Assembly (NCBI GenBank): GCA_937905835.1
Contig: CALCXK010000042.1
Location: 1-64,000, forward strand
Direction: 5' to 3'
DNA: 64,000 nt
Source of the DNA: an uncultured Ilumatobacter sp.
GTDB taxonomy: Bacteria; Actinomycetota; Acidimicrobiia; Acidimicrobiales; Ilumatobacteraceae
The notes beneath the pieces were generated by a model. The model made no database searches. It was not told the origin of the DNA and was given only the letters and a program-made list of their open reading frames with translations. Positions 16,435 to 24,730 of the stretch are shown one piece after another; within the stretch, counting starts at the first letter, position 1; the number at the start of each line of letters is the position of its first letter. Made by a program: the position numbers and the translations under genes.

Positions 16435-17811
16435 TCACAGAGAACGAACGAACTGTGCACTCTGTTTCGCGATTGTTCGCCCATCTCGGATGCAGGCCGG
16501 GACGCCGATGCCTCGATAGCTGGCGCCGGCGAGGAAGATCCCCGCAGGAAGCGTGGCCTCGATGTCATCGACCCAACGTCGGTGGTGGGGTCGGTACTGA
16601 GCAAATGCGCCGGGCCAGCGAGAAACCCTGACCTGGTGTGGGGTGAACCGCACGCCGAGATGCAACTGGAGATCATCGAGAACTCGGGCGATGATGTCCT
16701 CATCGCTTAGATGTAGCACCGGCTTGCCGTCGCGGCCGAGCGACACGCGGAGGATCTGGCCGCCAGCGGGTGGGGCCCAGTGCGCCCACTTCTGGGTGCC
16801 GAACGAGACGGCGGTCACCGCCCGTTGCATCGGCTTCGGGATGAGATAACCGCTCCGACCGGCGAGCCGATCGGGCCACTCGTTGGCGTCGATGTGGAGT
16901 GTGACAAGGACAACATCGGCAGTCTCCGCGTCAGCCAACCCCTGAGCCGCAACCGGGGCCGCAGCGCCGAGTGTTGAAGCTGCTGCACCAGCGGGAGCAG
17001 CCACGATGACTGCATCGAACCGTTGACCGTCGAGCTCCCAGCCGTCGTCCGAGCCGACCCCCCGGATCGTGCCGACCGGGCTGCTCAGGCGGAGGTCGAG
17101 TCCGGCGGCAACGGCGTGGTCGGCTGTCGCTGTCGCTAAGGCTCCGACCCCAGATGCCGGGCTCGCGAAGATGGGGCTGGCCGAAGCGGAGGCTGTTCCG
17201 GCACCTCGTGTGCGACGTGCTGCGAGCAAAGCCGACCGATGGCCGCAAGCCAGGGCATGGAGCTGCGGAACCTCGGCGAGGCTGAACCGATCGGTGTCGG
17301 TGGCGTAGATGCTGCCGACGAGAGCATCGACCAGACGCTCGTGCACTTCTGCACCGAATCGTCCGCGAACGTATCGACCGACTGAGTCATGTGCGAGTGA
17401 CTGGCGCGGCAGTATCGGCTCGAGGGCCGCACGGAGTTTGCCTCGCCAGCTGATCAATCCTGTCCGTGCGAGCGGGCCCAGCTGTCCTGGCACGCCGAGG
17501 AGGAGCCCGTCCGGAATGGGGTGCAGCTGGCCATACCAGACCGCAGCGCCTGCGGCCTCGGGGTGGACGAGTGAATCGACAAGGCCGACAGCGGCTGCCA
17601 GATCTGTAGCGTCGGGGACGCGAGCCAGAAATGCGTCGGCGCTCTCGTCAACATGCGCCAGACCGGCGAACGGCGATGCGATGAGCTTGCCACCGACGCG
17701 GTCGGAGCTTTCGAAGAGGGTGACAGCGATGTCGCCCTCGCGAGTGAGCTGTTCGGCGGCGGCGAGCCCGGCAATGCCGGCACCGACGATGGCAACCGAC
17801 CGCGAGCTCAT
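16435..17811 (-). CDS. hemY: Protoporphyrinogen/coproporphyrinogen III oxidase
   Basis: 458 residues. FAD-binding GxGxxG motif in VAIVGAGIAGLAAAEQLTRE, the second FAD contact RVGGKL, the central ESADAFLARVPDATDLAAAV segment and the C-terminal GIFLAGASYRGIGVPACI all match HemY/CgoX oxidases, which oxidise the porphyrinogen ring with O2. In Actinomycetota this enzyme usually acts on coproporphyrinogen III. The TACGCT box 6 nt before the ATG at 17811 indicates a leaderless transcript. hemE lies 1.7 kb away on the same strand. The 168-nt gap to lnt has no gene I recognise. Confidence 0.9.
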   Translation of the reverse strand: MSSRSVAIVGAGIAGLAAAEQLTREGDIAVTLFESSDRVGGKLIASPFAGLAHVDESADAFLARVPDATDLAAAVGLVDSLVHPEAAGAAVWYGQLHPIPDGLLLGVPGQLGPLARTGLISWRGKLRAALEPILPRQSLAHDSVGRYVRGRFGAEVHERLVDALVGSIYATDTDRFSLAEVPQLHALACGHRSALLAARRTRGAGTASASASPIFASPASGVGALATATADHAVAAGLDLRLSSPVGTIRGVGSDDGWELDGQRFDAVIVAAPAGAAASTLGAAAPVAAQGLADAETADVVLVTLHIDANEWPDRLAGRSGYLIPKPMQRAVTAVSFGTQKWAHWAPPAGGQILRVSLGRDGKPVLHLSDEDIIARVLDDLQLHLGVRFTPHQVRVSRWPGAFAQYRPHHRRWVDDIEATLPAGIFLAGASYRGIGVPACIRDGRTIAKQSAQFVRSL

Positions 17812-17854
17812 ATGAACAGCGTATTGCTGAAGCTGTCATGGAGTCGTTGTCCCA

Positions 17855-17887
17855 ATGTCCGATTCCCCTCGGGTCAAAAGTGGGCAT
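17855..17887. repeat. Dispersed palindrome, family A copy 1
   Basis: Arms ATGTCCGATT and AAGTGGGCAT (imperfect) flank the core CCCCTCGGGTCAA. The same core recurs at 36857-36885 and 54370-54402. This copy lies between the divergent hemY and isochorismatase genes, 43 nt before the hemY start. Read toward hemY it is TTTTGACCCGAGGGG, the same sense as the other two copies relative to their downstream gene. Confidence 0.7.
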
Positions 17888-17963
17888 GGGCGTCCGAAGC
17901 CCTTTCCGATTTTCATTCGGTCAGAAAATGCCACTTCGTCGAGCTGGTCCTAGATTGCCCAGA

Positions 17964-18584
17964 ATGATTCCTGCGTTCGGGCCCGACACGGCTTTGCTGT
18001 TGATCGACGTGCAGGTCGGCGTCGACGTGCTCGACCACTGGGGTGGGCTAACTGGTCGCCGCAATAACCCGGAGGCCGAGCAGGTGATGTTGGCGCTTCT
18101 CGATTCGTGGCGCACCGCCGGACGGCAGGTCGCCTGGACTCGGCACGACTCGCGCGAGGAAGCTTCCCCGCTGAAGTTTTCCCTGCCGACCGGAGCTCAG
18201 AAGCCCGGGTTTGAGATCCGTGATGGTGAGATCGTTGTCGAGAAAGACGTCAACAGCGGCTTCATCGGCACCTCGCTCGAAGTCGATCTTCGGCGACGGG
18301 GAATCAACCGACTGGTCATCGTCGGCTTCTTCACGAACTTCTGCGTCGAGACCACCACACGGATGGCAGGGAACCTCGGCTTCGACACGTACCTCGTCCA
18401 CGACGGGTGTGCGACGACCAATCGGGTGGGCCTCGACGGCACCGATCACGATGCGCAACTCGTGCACGACATGACCATTGCGAACCTGCACGGCGAGTTC
18501 TGCACCGCAGTCACTGGCAACAACGCACAGGGGTTGCTGACCGGCGACGCCGACGAAATCGAACGGGTACAAGGCAATGAATGA
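17964..18584 (+). CDS. Isochorismatase-family cysteine hydrolase
   Basis: 206 residues from MIPAFGPDTALLLIDVQVGV. The catalytic triad is visible: Asp in LLIDVQVG, Lys in IVVEKDVNSGF and Cys in GFFTNFCVETTTR, after the cis-peptide region. The family hydrolyses amides such as nicotinamide or N-carbamoylsarcosine; the substrate here is unknown. A TAGATT box 7 nt upstream supports the start. Its stop overlaps the DDAH-like gene by 8 nt, so the pair is co-translated and may share a guanidino/ureido substrate (inference). Confidence 0.88.
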   Translation: MIPAFGPDTALLLIDVQVGVDVLDHWGGLTGRRNNPEAEQVMLALLDSWRTAGRQVAWTRHDSREEASPLKFSLPTGAQKPGFEIRDGEIVVEKDVNSGFIGTSLEVDLRRRGINRLVIVGFFTNFCVETTTRMAGNLGFDTYLVHDGCATTNRVGLDGTDHDAQLVHDMTIANLHGEFCTAVTGNNAQGLLTGDADEIERVQGNE

Positions 18585-19467
18585 CATGAACGACCAGGCA
18601 ACGAACGTCGGCGTTTCGTCGTCGTCGAGCACGCTGCGGCGTGTCGGTATGAGGCGTCCCAAGGCGATCCTCGTCGCAGACCACGAGCGCTGGCACTACA
18701 CGAAGCCACTCGACCCCGATGCGCTCGTCGGGCAGTACGAGGTGTTTGCTCGACTCGTCGCCGACAGCGGTGCGCAGATCGAGTGGCTGCCGGAGATCGA
18801 CGACGACCTGGCCGACTCGATCTTTACGTACGACCCGTCGTTCGTCGTGCCCGGGGGAGCGGTGATTCTGCGACCAGGCAAGCCCCTGCGCGCCAGCGAG
18901 GCCGGCCTGCATGAGCAGTTCTACGGATCGATCGGAGTACCGGTGCTCGGTCGCATCGAGGCACCCGGAACGTTCGAAGGCGGCGACAGTTTTTGGCTCG
19001 ACAACACGACCCTTGCCGTGGGCCGCGGCTTTCGTACGAACCAGTCGGGCATCGACCAGATGGCCGACATCCTGGCTCCGGTCGGCGTCGGGCTCGAGGT
19101 CTACGACCTGGCGTACCACCTGGGTCCCGAGGCATGCCTCCACCTGATGTCGGTCGTCAGCTCGCTCGACCGCGACTTGGCGCTCGTGCACACGCCGTTG
19201 TTGCCAACAGCGCTGTATCAGCGGATGATCGAGATGGGTTACACCCTGCTCGAAGCACCTGCCGTCGAGTTTGAGGCCAGCCTCGGGCTGAACTTGAACG
19301 TGCTCGCGGTGGCGCCGCGGCATGTGATCGCGGTTGACGGCTTCCCGGGCACGCTGCGGTTGATGCGCGACGCCGGCTGTGAAGTACAGACCTTCGTCGC
19401 CGACGAACTCTGCATCCCCTGCGAAGGTGGCCCCACCTGCCTGACCCGGCCCATCTTGCGCGACTAG
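18577..19467 (+). CDS. Dimethylarginine dimethylaminohydrolase / amidinotransferase-family enzyme
   Basis: 296 residues with the pentein fold pattern. The substrate-binding EGGD is in TFEGGDSFWLD, the catalytic His in EACLHLMSVVSSLD, and the nucleophilic Cys in the C-terminal GGPTCLTRPI. Family members cleave guanidino groups, for example methylarginine or arginine to citrulline plus amine. Which guanidine is used is not readable. Overlaps the isochorismatase gene by 8 nt. The extreme N-terminus (Ser-rich, about 20 residues) is probably disordered. Confidence 0.85.
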   Translation: MNDMNDQATNVGVSSSSSTLRRVGMRRPKAILVADHERWHYTKPLDPDALVGQYEVFARLVADSGAQIEWLPEIDDDLADSIFTYDPSFVVPGGAVILRPGKPLRASEAGLHEQFYGSIGVPVLGRIEAPGTFEGGDSFWLDNTTLAVGRGFRTNQSGIDQMADILAPVGVGLEVYDLAYHLGPEACLHLMSVVSSLDRDLALVHTPLLPTALYQRMIEMGYTLLEAPAVEFEASLGLNLNVLAVAPRHVIAVDGFPGTLRLMRDAGCEVQTFVADELCIPCEGGPTCLTRPILRD

Positions 19468-19505
19468 CTGTACTCGGCCGGGACGTTGGTGAAGCGCTGG
19501 GCGAG

Positions 19506-19542
19506 AGAGTTACGAAAGGGGCCTGACCCCATACGCAACTCT
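19506..19542. repeat. REP-like palindrome at the hemE 3' end
   Basis: Arms AGAGTTACGAAAGGGG (19506-19521) and CCCCATACGCAACTCT (19527-19542) pair with three mismatches around loop CCTGA. The GGGG-CCTGA-CCCC centre resembles REP elements mobilised by Y1/RAYT transposases, although no such transposase is in the window. It supplies the last codons and the TAA stop of hemE and lies 38 nt past the DDAH stop, so it may also terminate transcription. Confidence 0.6.
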
Positions 19543-20580
19543 TGAGCGCGCGGTGCGTTCGTGAACGAGGTCGACGACGGCTTGCAGGACGCCGGGGTCG
19601 GAGTGCTCGTGAACCCCGTGGCCGAGATTGAAGATGTGGCCGGGGTGGCCGGCGTTGTCTGCGACCACTGCTTCTACACCGAGCAGCGCAGCCTCGGTTC
19701 CGGCCAACACGAGGGAGGGGTCGAGGTTGCCCTGCACGACGAGGTCGTCGCCCATGCGGGCCCGTGCATCGGTGATCGTGGTGCGCCAGTCGAGGCCGAG
19801 CACTTGGTTGCCGACGGTGTTCATCGACTCAAGGAGATGGTCGCAGCCGATTCCGAAGTGGATGCCGGCGACATCGGGGTGGCGCTCGATGAGTTCGGTG
19901 AAGACACGCTGTGAGTGGGGGAGCACGAAGTGCTCGTAGTCGGACTTGCTGAGTGAGCCGGCCCACGAGTCGAAAAGCTGGAAGGCGCGGGCACCATGTT
20001 CGAGTTGTGCGTCGATGAAGGTAATGGCGCTCGTTGCGAGCCGTTCCATCACGTCGCCGAACAACACCGGGTCGGTGTGCATCATGGCCTTGGTGTAGCG
20101 GTAGTCCTTCGACGGCCGACCTTCGATGAGATAACTACCGACGGTGAACGGCGCGCCTGCGAATGCCAGCAGCGGAACGTCGCTCGGGAGTTCTTTGACC
20201 AATAGGTCGACCGTATCGATCACATAGCTGATGTCGTCGTAGTCGAGCGGGCGGAGCCGGTCGAGGTCAGAGCGGCTACGGAACGGTTGCTCGGCCACCG
20301 GCCCGAGGCCTGGTTGGACGTCGATGCCAAAACCGACGGCATGTGGGGGGACCACGATGTCGCTGTACAGCACGGCAGCGTCGACGCCATAGCGCTTGAC
20401 CGGCTGGAGGGTGATCTCCGTTGACAGCTCGGGCTGCTTGATCGCATGCAAGATCGACCCTTCCCCGCGCACCTCGTGGTACTCGGGAAGCGAGCGCCCA
20501 GCCTGGCGCATAAACCACACCGGGGTGTGCCGGGCCTGTTCGCCTTTGGCCGCTGCCAAGAAAGGTGCCTGTTCAGTCAT
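19510..20580 (-). CDS. hemE: Uroporphyrinogen decarboxylase
   Basis: 356 residues. Signature 1 is PVWFMRQAGRSLPEY, catalytic Asp and Tyr are in AAVLYSDIVV and SYLIEGRPSKDY, and signature 2 falls in AFAGAPFTVGSYLIEG. The C-terminal FNLGHGVHEHSDP completes the fold. It decarboxylates uroporphyrinogen III to coproporphyrinogen III in the cytosol. The start at 20580 has TACCCT 9 nt upstream. The last residues RVAYGVRPLS are encoded by the REP-like palindrome. An open frame continues 5' of the start but is antisense to helD. Confidence 0.95.
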   Translation of the reverse strand: MTEQAPFLAAAKGEQARHTPVWFMRQAGRSLPEYHEVRGEGSILHAIKQPELSTEITLQPVKRYGVDAAVLYSDIVVPPHAVGFGIDVQPGLGPVAEQPFRSRSDLDRLRPLDYDDISYVIDTVDLLVKELPSDVPLLAFAGAPFTVGSYLIEGRPSKDYRYTKAMMHTDPVLFGDVMERLATSAITFIDAQLEHGARAFQLFDSWAGSLSKSDYEHFVLPHSQRVFTELIERHPDVAGIHFGIGCDHLLESMNTVGNQVLGLDWRTTITDARARMGDDLVVQGNLDPSLVLAGTEAALLGVEAVVADNAGHPGHIFNLGHGVHEHSDPGVLQAVVDLVHERTARSRVAYGVRPLS

Positions 20581-20645
20581 GCCGTGGCGAGGGTATCGCG
20601 GCGGTAGCCACAGCCGCCGGAGGCGGCTTCGCCCGAATCCGTCGG

Positions 20646-20651
20646 TAGCAT
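20646..20651 (+). promoter_or_regulatory. -10 box upstream of helD
   Basis: TAGCAT, ending 13 nt before the ATG at 20665, giving a predicted 5' leader of about 7 nt. It lies too close to the GTG at 20653 for that to be the start. Confidence 0.4.
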
Positions 20652-20664
20652 TGTGCGACGAATT

Positions 20665-22827
20665 ATGACGCACCTGCATCCTGACATCGCTGACGAGCAG
20701 GCGTACATCGAGCACGCCTACGACTGTCTCGAAACTAGCCGCAAGGCGGCATTCCGTATTCGCACCCTCAACGAGGCGAGCATGGGTGGCACCTTCCAGG
20801 CTCGCTTCGAACGCAACGCATTCGATGCACAACTCGTGCGTCGGCTCGAAGAACTCGAACTCGGCGCTGCTTCGCTCGTCTTCGGGAGGATCGACCGGTA
20901 CACCGAGTCCTCCGATCAGACCGAGGCGTTCCACATCGGCCGTCTCGCTATCGCTGACGAGGACCGCGAACCGGTTGTGGTCGACTGGCGTGCGCCGGTC
21001 TCCGAGCCCTTCTATCGGGCGACCGGCCGTGACTCGATGGGTCTTGCTCGGCGTCGTCACTTCATCGTCGAGAGCAAGAACCTGCTGGGCATCGAAGACG
21101 AACTCTTCGGTGAGGGGCACCTCGGCCTCGGCCATGATGATGGTCTGGCTGATACCGAGGGCAGTGGTGTCGTGCGCGCCAGCGACACAGGCATTCGAGG
21201 CCACTCGACGCTGCTCGCTGCACTTGAGAAGGGTCGCACGGGCACACTCGGCGACATCGTCGCCACTATTCAGGGCGAGCAAGACGAGATCATCCGTTCA
21301 CCGCAGCACGGCGTTCTCGTCGTGCAGGGTGGCCCCGGCACCGGCAAGACTGTTGTTGCGCTGCACCGTGCGGCGTACCTTCTGTACACGCACCGATTCC
21401 CCCTCGAAGACCAGGGTGTTCTGGTGATCGGGCCGAACCGTGTGTTTCTGCGCTACATCGAACGCGTGTTGCCGTCGCTCGGCGAGGCCGGTGTCAAGCA
21501 AGCCGTGCTGGCTGACCTGATTCCGGGTGTCCAGTTCCGCCGGGCCGACGAGCCGGGTGACAGCCGCGAGGCCGCCAAGCTCAAAGGCGAAGATCGCATG
21601 AGTGACCTCGTCGACAATGCGATCGCCGATCGGAAACGAGCGTTGCGTGCCGATCTCGAGCTGCCGTTCCGTGCCGGTTACGTTCGGATTAAGGCGAGCG
21701 AAACAGCACGCATTGTCAAGAATGCACGCCGTCGGTTCAAGCGTCACAATGCCGGTCGCCGTGCTGTCGAGAGCGAGTTCTGGACGGCACTTGCTGATTC
21801 GTACCGTGACCCCGAGATCAGCCCGCGTGACGTCAAAGATGCGCTGCGGGGTACCTCTGAAGCTCGTCGGGCGCTCGACAGTATGTGGCCGATCCTGACG
21901 CCGGCACAGCTGCTGCACGATCTGTTCGGTTCGCAGGGGCTCCTCAAACTCGCTTCGCGCGGCGTGATGACCGAGGCCGAAGCTCTGTCGTTGTACCGCC
22001 CTCGTTCGGCGTCGGTGGATGACGTCCGATGGACTGCGGCCGACGTGGCGATCCTCGACGACGCTCGCGATGTGCTTGGGCCGAAGACAGGCAAGGGCGG
22101 CAAGGTCGATGAGCTCGACGAGATCCGTACCTACGGTCACATTTTGATCGACGAGGTGCAAGACCTCACGCCGATGCAGTTGAAGATGGCGACTCGCCGG
22201 TCACTCAACGGCGCCATGACGATCGTTGGCGACCTTGCGCAGGCCACTGGCCCGCTCGCACCTGACGAGTGGGACGACGTGCTGCGGTACCTGCCCGATC
22301 GCAGGCCTGCACGGGTGATCGGGCTGTCGGTCGGTTACCGCATCCCCGGCCAGATCATGGAACTTGCGAACCGTGTGATGGCGGTCGCCACTCCGTCGCT
22401 TCGGGCCCCCGATTCGGTGCGGCTCGGTGACGTGCCGCCGAGCATCGTCCGGGCCCCGTCGATCGAACTGCTGGGCAAGACTGTTGCGACCGAAGTGCAG
22501 GCCTTAGCCGACGCGATTCCGGGCGCCAGCATCGGCGTCGTGGCACCCGACTGGATGATTGACGAGCTGTCCGAGGCGCTCATTGCTGCCGGGATCGATC
22601 ACGGCACTGCCACACGAACCGGCCTCGACTCGGGCGTTACGCTCGTGCCGGTCAGCGTCGTCAAGGGTCTGGAACTCGACGGCGTGGTCGTCGTCGAACC
22701 GGCAGGGATCGTCGACAGCATTGAGCATGGCCTCCGTGCTCTATATGTCGCATTGACCCGTAGTACACAGCGACTCACCGTGGTGCACGCCGCCGACCTC
22801 CCTGACGCCATCGCCGCTCACCAGTAG
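20665..22827 (+). CDS. helD: HelD-type RNA polymerase recycling motor / UvrD-like helicase
   Basis: 720 residues. The N-terminal coiled-coil arm (MTHLHPDIADEQAYIEHAYD) is followed by VVVDWRAPVSEPFYRAT, Walker A VVQGGPGTGKTVVALHRAAY, a central alpha insert, Walker B HILIDEVQDLTPMQLKMA, GDLAQATGP (motif III), SVGYRIPGQIM and C-terminal GLRALYVALTRSTQRLTVVH (motif VI). HelD inserts into RNA polymerase and ejects nucleic acid to recycle stalled enzyme; actinobacterial HelR versions protect against rifampicin. It is not a processive DNA helicase. The next gene starts 10 nt downstream. Confidence 0.9.
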   Translation: MTHLHPDIADEQAYIEHAYDCLETSRKAAFRIRTLNEASMGGTFQARFERNAFDAQLVRRLEELELGAASLVFGRIDRYTESSDQTEAFHIGRLAIADEDREPVVVDWRAPVSEPFYRATGRDSMGLARRRHFIVESKNLLGIEDELFGEGHLGLGHDDGLADTEGSGVVRASDTGIRGHSTLLAALEKGRTGTLGDIVATIQGEQDEIIRSPQHGVLVVQGGPGTGKTVVALHRAAYLLYTHRFPLEDQGVLVIGPNRVFLRYIERVLPSLGEAGVKQAVLADLIPGVQFRRADEPGDSREAAKLKGEDRMSDLVDNAIADRKRALRADLELPFRAGYVRIKASETARIVKNARRRFKRHNAGRRAVESEFWTALADSYRDPEISPRDVKDALRGTSEARRALDSMWPILTPAQLLHDLFGSQGLLKLASRGVMTEAEALSLYRPRSASVDDVRWTAADVAILDDARDVLGPKTGKGGKVDELDEIRTYGHILIDEVQDLTPMQLKMATRRSLNGAMTIVGDLAQATGPLAPDEWDDVLRYLPDRRPARVIGLSVGYRIPGQIMELANRVMAVATPSLRAPDSVRLGDVPPSIVRAPSIELLGKTVATEVQALADAIPGASIGVVAPDWMIDELSEALIAAGIDHGTATRTGLDSGVTLVPVSVVKGLELDGVVVVEPAGIVDSIEHGLRALYVALTRSTQRLTVVHAADLPDAIAAHQ

Positions 22828-22837
22828 GGTCGGCGGT

Positions 22838-24226
22838 GTGGGTATGACCGGATTCGGGTACGGCGAGTTTGGTGCGTGGTACGACGCGTACCGTTCCGAG
22901 GTGCTCGAGCCGACGCTCGAGGTCGCAATGGAAGCGCTCGAACATCAACTGGTCGAGCAGCTCACCGATCGAGACGTGGCTCGTCTCCGCAGTATCGGCG
23001 GCCGGGTCAAGTCGAAGCGGCGCACTTGGCGCAAACTCCGCCAACCGAGGTACCAAGACCAGATCAATTCAGTCGATGACATCCCGGCCGTGATCGACGA
23101 TCTCGTGGGCCTGCGGGTCACGTGCACCAACCTCCGCGACCTCGACATGGTGCAGGTTGCGCTCGACGGATTGCCGAAACGGCCGAGCACCAAACAGCCG
23201 CTGGCAATCGACGGGTCGTCCGAACGGGACTACGTCGAGTCGCCGAAGGAGTCGGGGTACCGCGGTTGGCACGTCAACCTCCGGCTGCTGCTCGAATCCA
23301 CCTCGGTCACCTGTGAGCTGCAGGTCAGGACGCTGCTGCAAGACAGTTGGGGCGAGCTGACTCACGAAGACTCCTACAGCAAGGCGGGCGAGTTGCCGCC
23401 GCTCGTCGAGATCCTGTCGAAGCGGATGGCCGACCTCTTGGCCACGCTCGATGACATCGCCGAAGACCTGCGGAGCGAACTCGACCGGATCGACGAGGCA
23501 GCCGTTGATGGCGCCGATGATCACCCTGACGAGAGCCACGTCGACGGGCGCGACCTGTCCGCGATCGAAGCCGATGCTGCTGAGCTACTCGCCGACCGGT
23601 GGCACACGCTCGACCGCCCGACGAAACTGTCCAGTCTTGCGTGGGAACTGCAGAAGGAGTTCGGCGCCGAGGTCAGCGACGACTGGTTCGGCCACCGCAG
23701 CTTTCAGCGGTTCCTTCGATTGGCGCTGCCCGCTGCCGAACTCAGCACCGGCCGGCAGGTGTACCTGCTACCGCCGACAGAACCCGCGGCTGTGCCAGAC
23801 GCTGAGTCAACAGCTGCCGCACCAGAAATCGAAGCGCCGCGTGAGGCGGACGAACTGCGTCGAGCAGACCGTACTTTCCCGGTCATCGGTACCGCACAGT
23901 GGGTGAGGATCTACGAACAACTTGCCGATGCATGGCGGCTGCTCGGCGCTCGAACGCCGAGCACACGCATGATCAACGAACTGACCCGCAGCGCCCGCGA
24001 CAGCGCCGCAGCAACCGGCGAACCTGTGTCTCGGCGGCACCTCGACCATGTCGCCAAGGTCGTCATGAGTAGCAACGGTGCGGGTGAACCACTTGATTCA
24101 GTAGCGATCGCCGATGTGTTCGCATCGGCGACGTTGCAGCGACTCGTCGATCTCCGAGTCATCGCCCAGTCGTCAACCAAACGCCGGAGCACAATCAGGG
24201 ATTGGCTTGGCGCGTCAAACAACTGA
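22838..24226 (+). CDS. RelA/SpoT-domain protein with LOTUS-like extension
   Basis: 462 residues. The (p)ppGpp synthetase-like domain (about 30-180) has RVKSKRRTWRKL, DDLVGLRVTCTNL, SPKESGYRGWHVNL and the catalytic-face CELQVRTLLQDSWGELTHED. A helical linker with acidic residues follows. Residues about 245-312 (KLSSLAWELQKEFGAEV then SDDWFGHRSFQRFLRLALP) fit an OST-HTH/LOTUS RNA-binding fold, and about 340-462 form an unassigned helical domain. No HD hydrolase, TGS or ACT domain. It starts 10 nt after helD; TAGGGT overlaps the helD stop 7 nt before the GTG. The product and the role of the extension are unproven. Confidence 0.8.
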   Translation: MGMTGFGYGEFGAWYDAYRSEVLEPTLEVAMEALEHQLVEQLTDRDVARLRSIGGRVKSKRRTWRKLRQPRYQDQINSVDDIPAVIDDLVGLRVTCTNLRDLDMVQVALDGLPKRPSTKQPLAIDGSSERDYVESPKESGYRGWHVNLRLLLESTSVTCELQVRTLLQDSWGELTHEDSYSKAGELPPLVEILSKRMADLLATLDDIAEDLRSELDRIDEAAVDGADDHPDESHVDGRDLSAIEADAAELLADRWHTLDRPTKLSSLAWELQKEFGAEVSDDWFGHRSFQRFLRLALPAAELSTGRQVYLLPPTEPAAVPDAESTAAAPEIEAPREADELRRADRTFPVIGTAQWVRIYEQLADAWRLLGARTPSTRMINELTRSARDSAAATGEPVSRRHLDHVAKVVMSSNGAGEPLDSVAIADVFASATLQRLVDLRVIAQSSTKRRSTIRDWLGASNN

Positions 24227-24232
24227 TTCGGT

Positions 24233-24730
24233 TCAACCGTCGCCGGTGAACTGGTCGACGAGGTCGGTCAGCAATTTGAACGCCTTGTCGGCGTCTGCTG
24301 GCCGCGTCCGCTCGACAGCAGTGCGTGCCATTTCGACGGTGGCGCCGATCCCATTGACGAGTTCGGGGCGCTCAGCAGCGATCTCGGAGCGGATGCGATC
24401 CCAGATCTGCACGATGGTCTCGAGTGCCTCGTCGTCGCCTTCGCTCTGCGCGACGAGTTCGCTGAGGCGACTCATCTCGATTGCCATTTGGGGAAGCAGA
24501 TCGCTCGCCGAGCCGGTAAGCGGGAGAGTGGTCTCGGGCGTGTCGTTGTCGACGATGACGCCACCTTCGATCGGCTCGCCGCTCTCGAGTGCTGGCTCGG
24601 CACCAACGGGTACGTTCGTCACGTCGACCGTGGTGGGGCTGCCAGCGGAGGGTTCTGGAGTGTTGACGGTGGTGGCGCACGCGGTCAACATCGCTGCGCC
24701 GCCGAGGGCGGCAACAATCAGTCGGTTCAC
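24233..24730 (-). CDS. Predicted lipoprotein, function unknown
   Basis: 165 residues. A signal peptide ends in the lipobox L-T-A-C (AAMLTACATT), so the mature protein should be lipid-anchored. A Pro/Thr/Glu-rich linker (about 20-65) leads to a helical domain with DLLPQMAIEMSRLSELVAQ and ADADKAFKLLTDLVDQF. I do not recognise the family. Its GTG start overlaps the DtxR stop (GTGA, 4 nt), so it is translated with the regulator and could be a metal-responsive surface protein (inference). Six nt from the convergent RelA/SpoT gene end. Confidence 0.65.
   Translation of the reverse strand: MNRLIVAALGGAAMLTACATTVNTPEPSAGSPTTVDVTNVPVGAEPALESGEPIEGGVIVDNDTPETTLPLTGSASDLLPQMAIEMSRLSELVAQSEGDDEALETIVQIWDRIRSEIAAERPELVNGIGATVEMARTAVERTRPADADKAFKLLTDLVDQFTGDG

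Noticed and set aside
20581..21282. Open minus-strand frame continuing upstream of hemE (about 230 codons)
   Set aside because: It is antisense to the conserved N-terminal and Walker A region of helD, has no family similarity, and hemE has a normal start at 20580.
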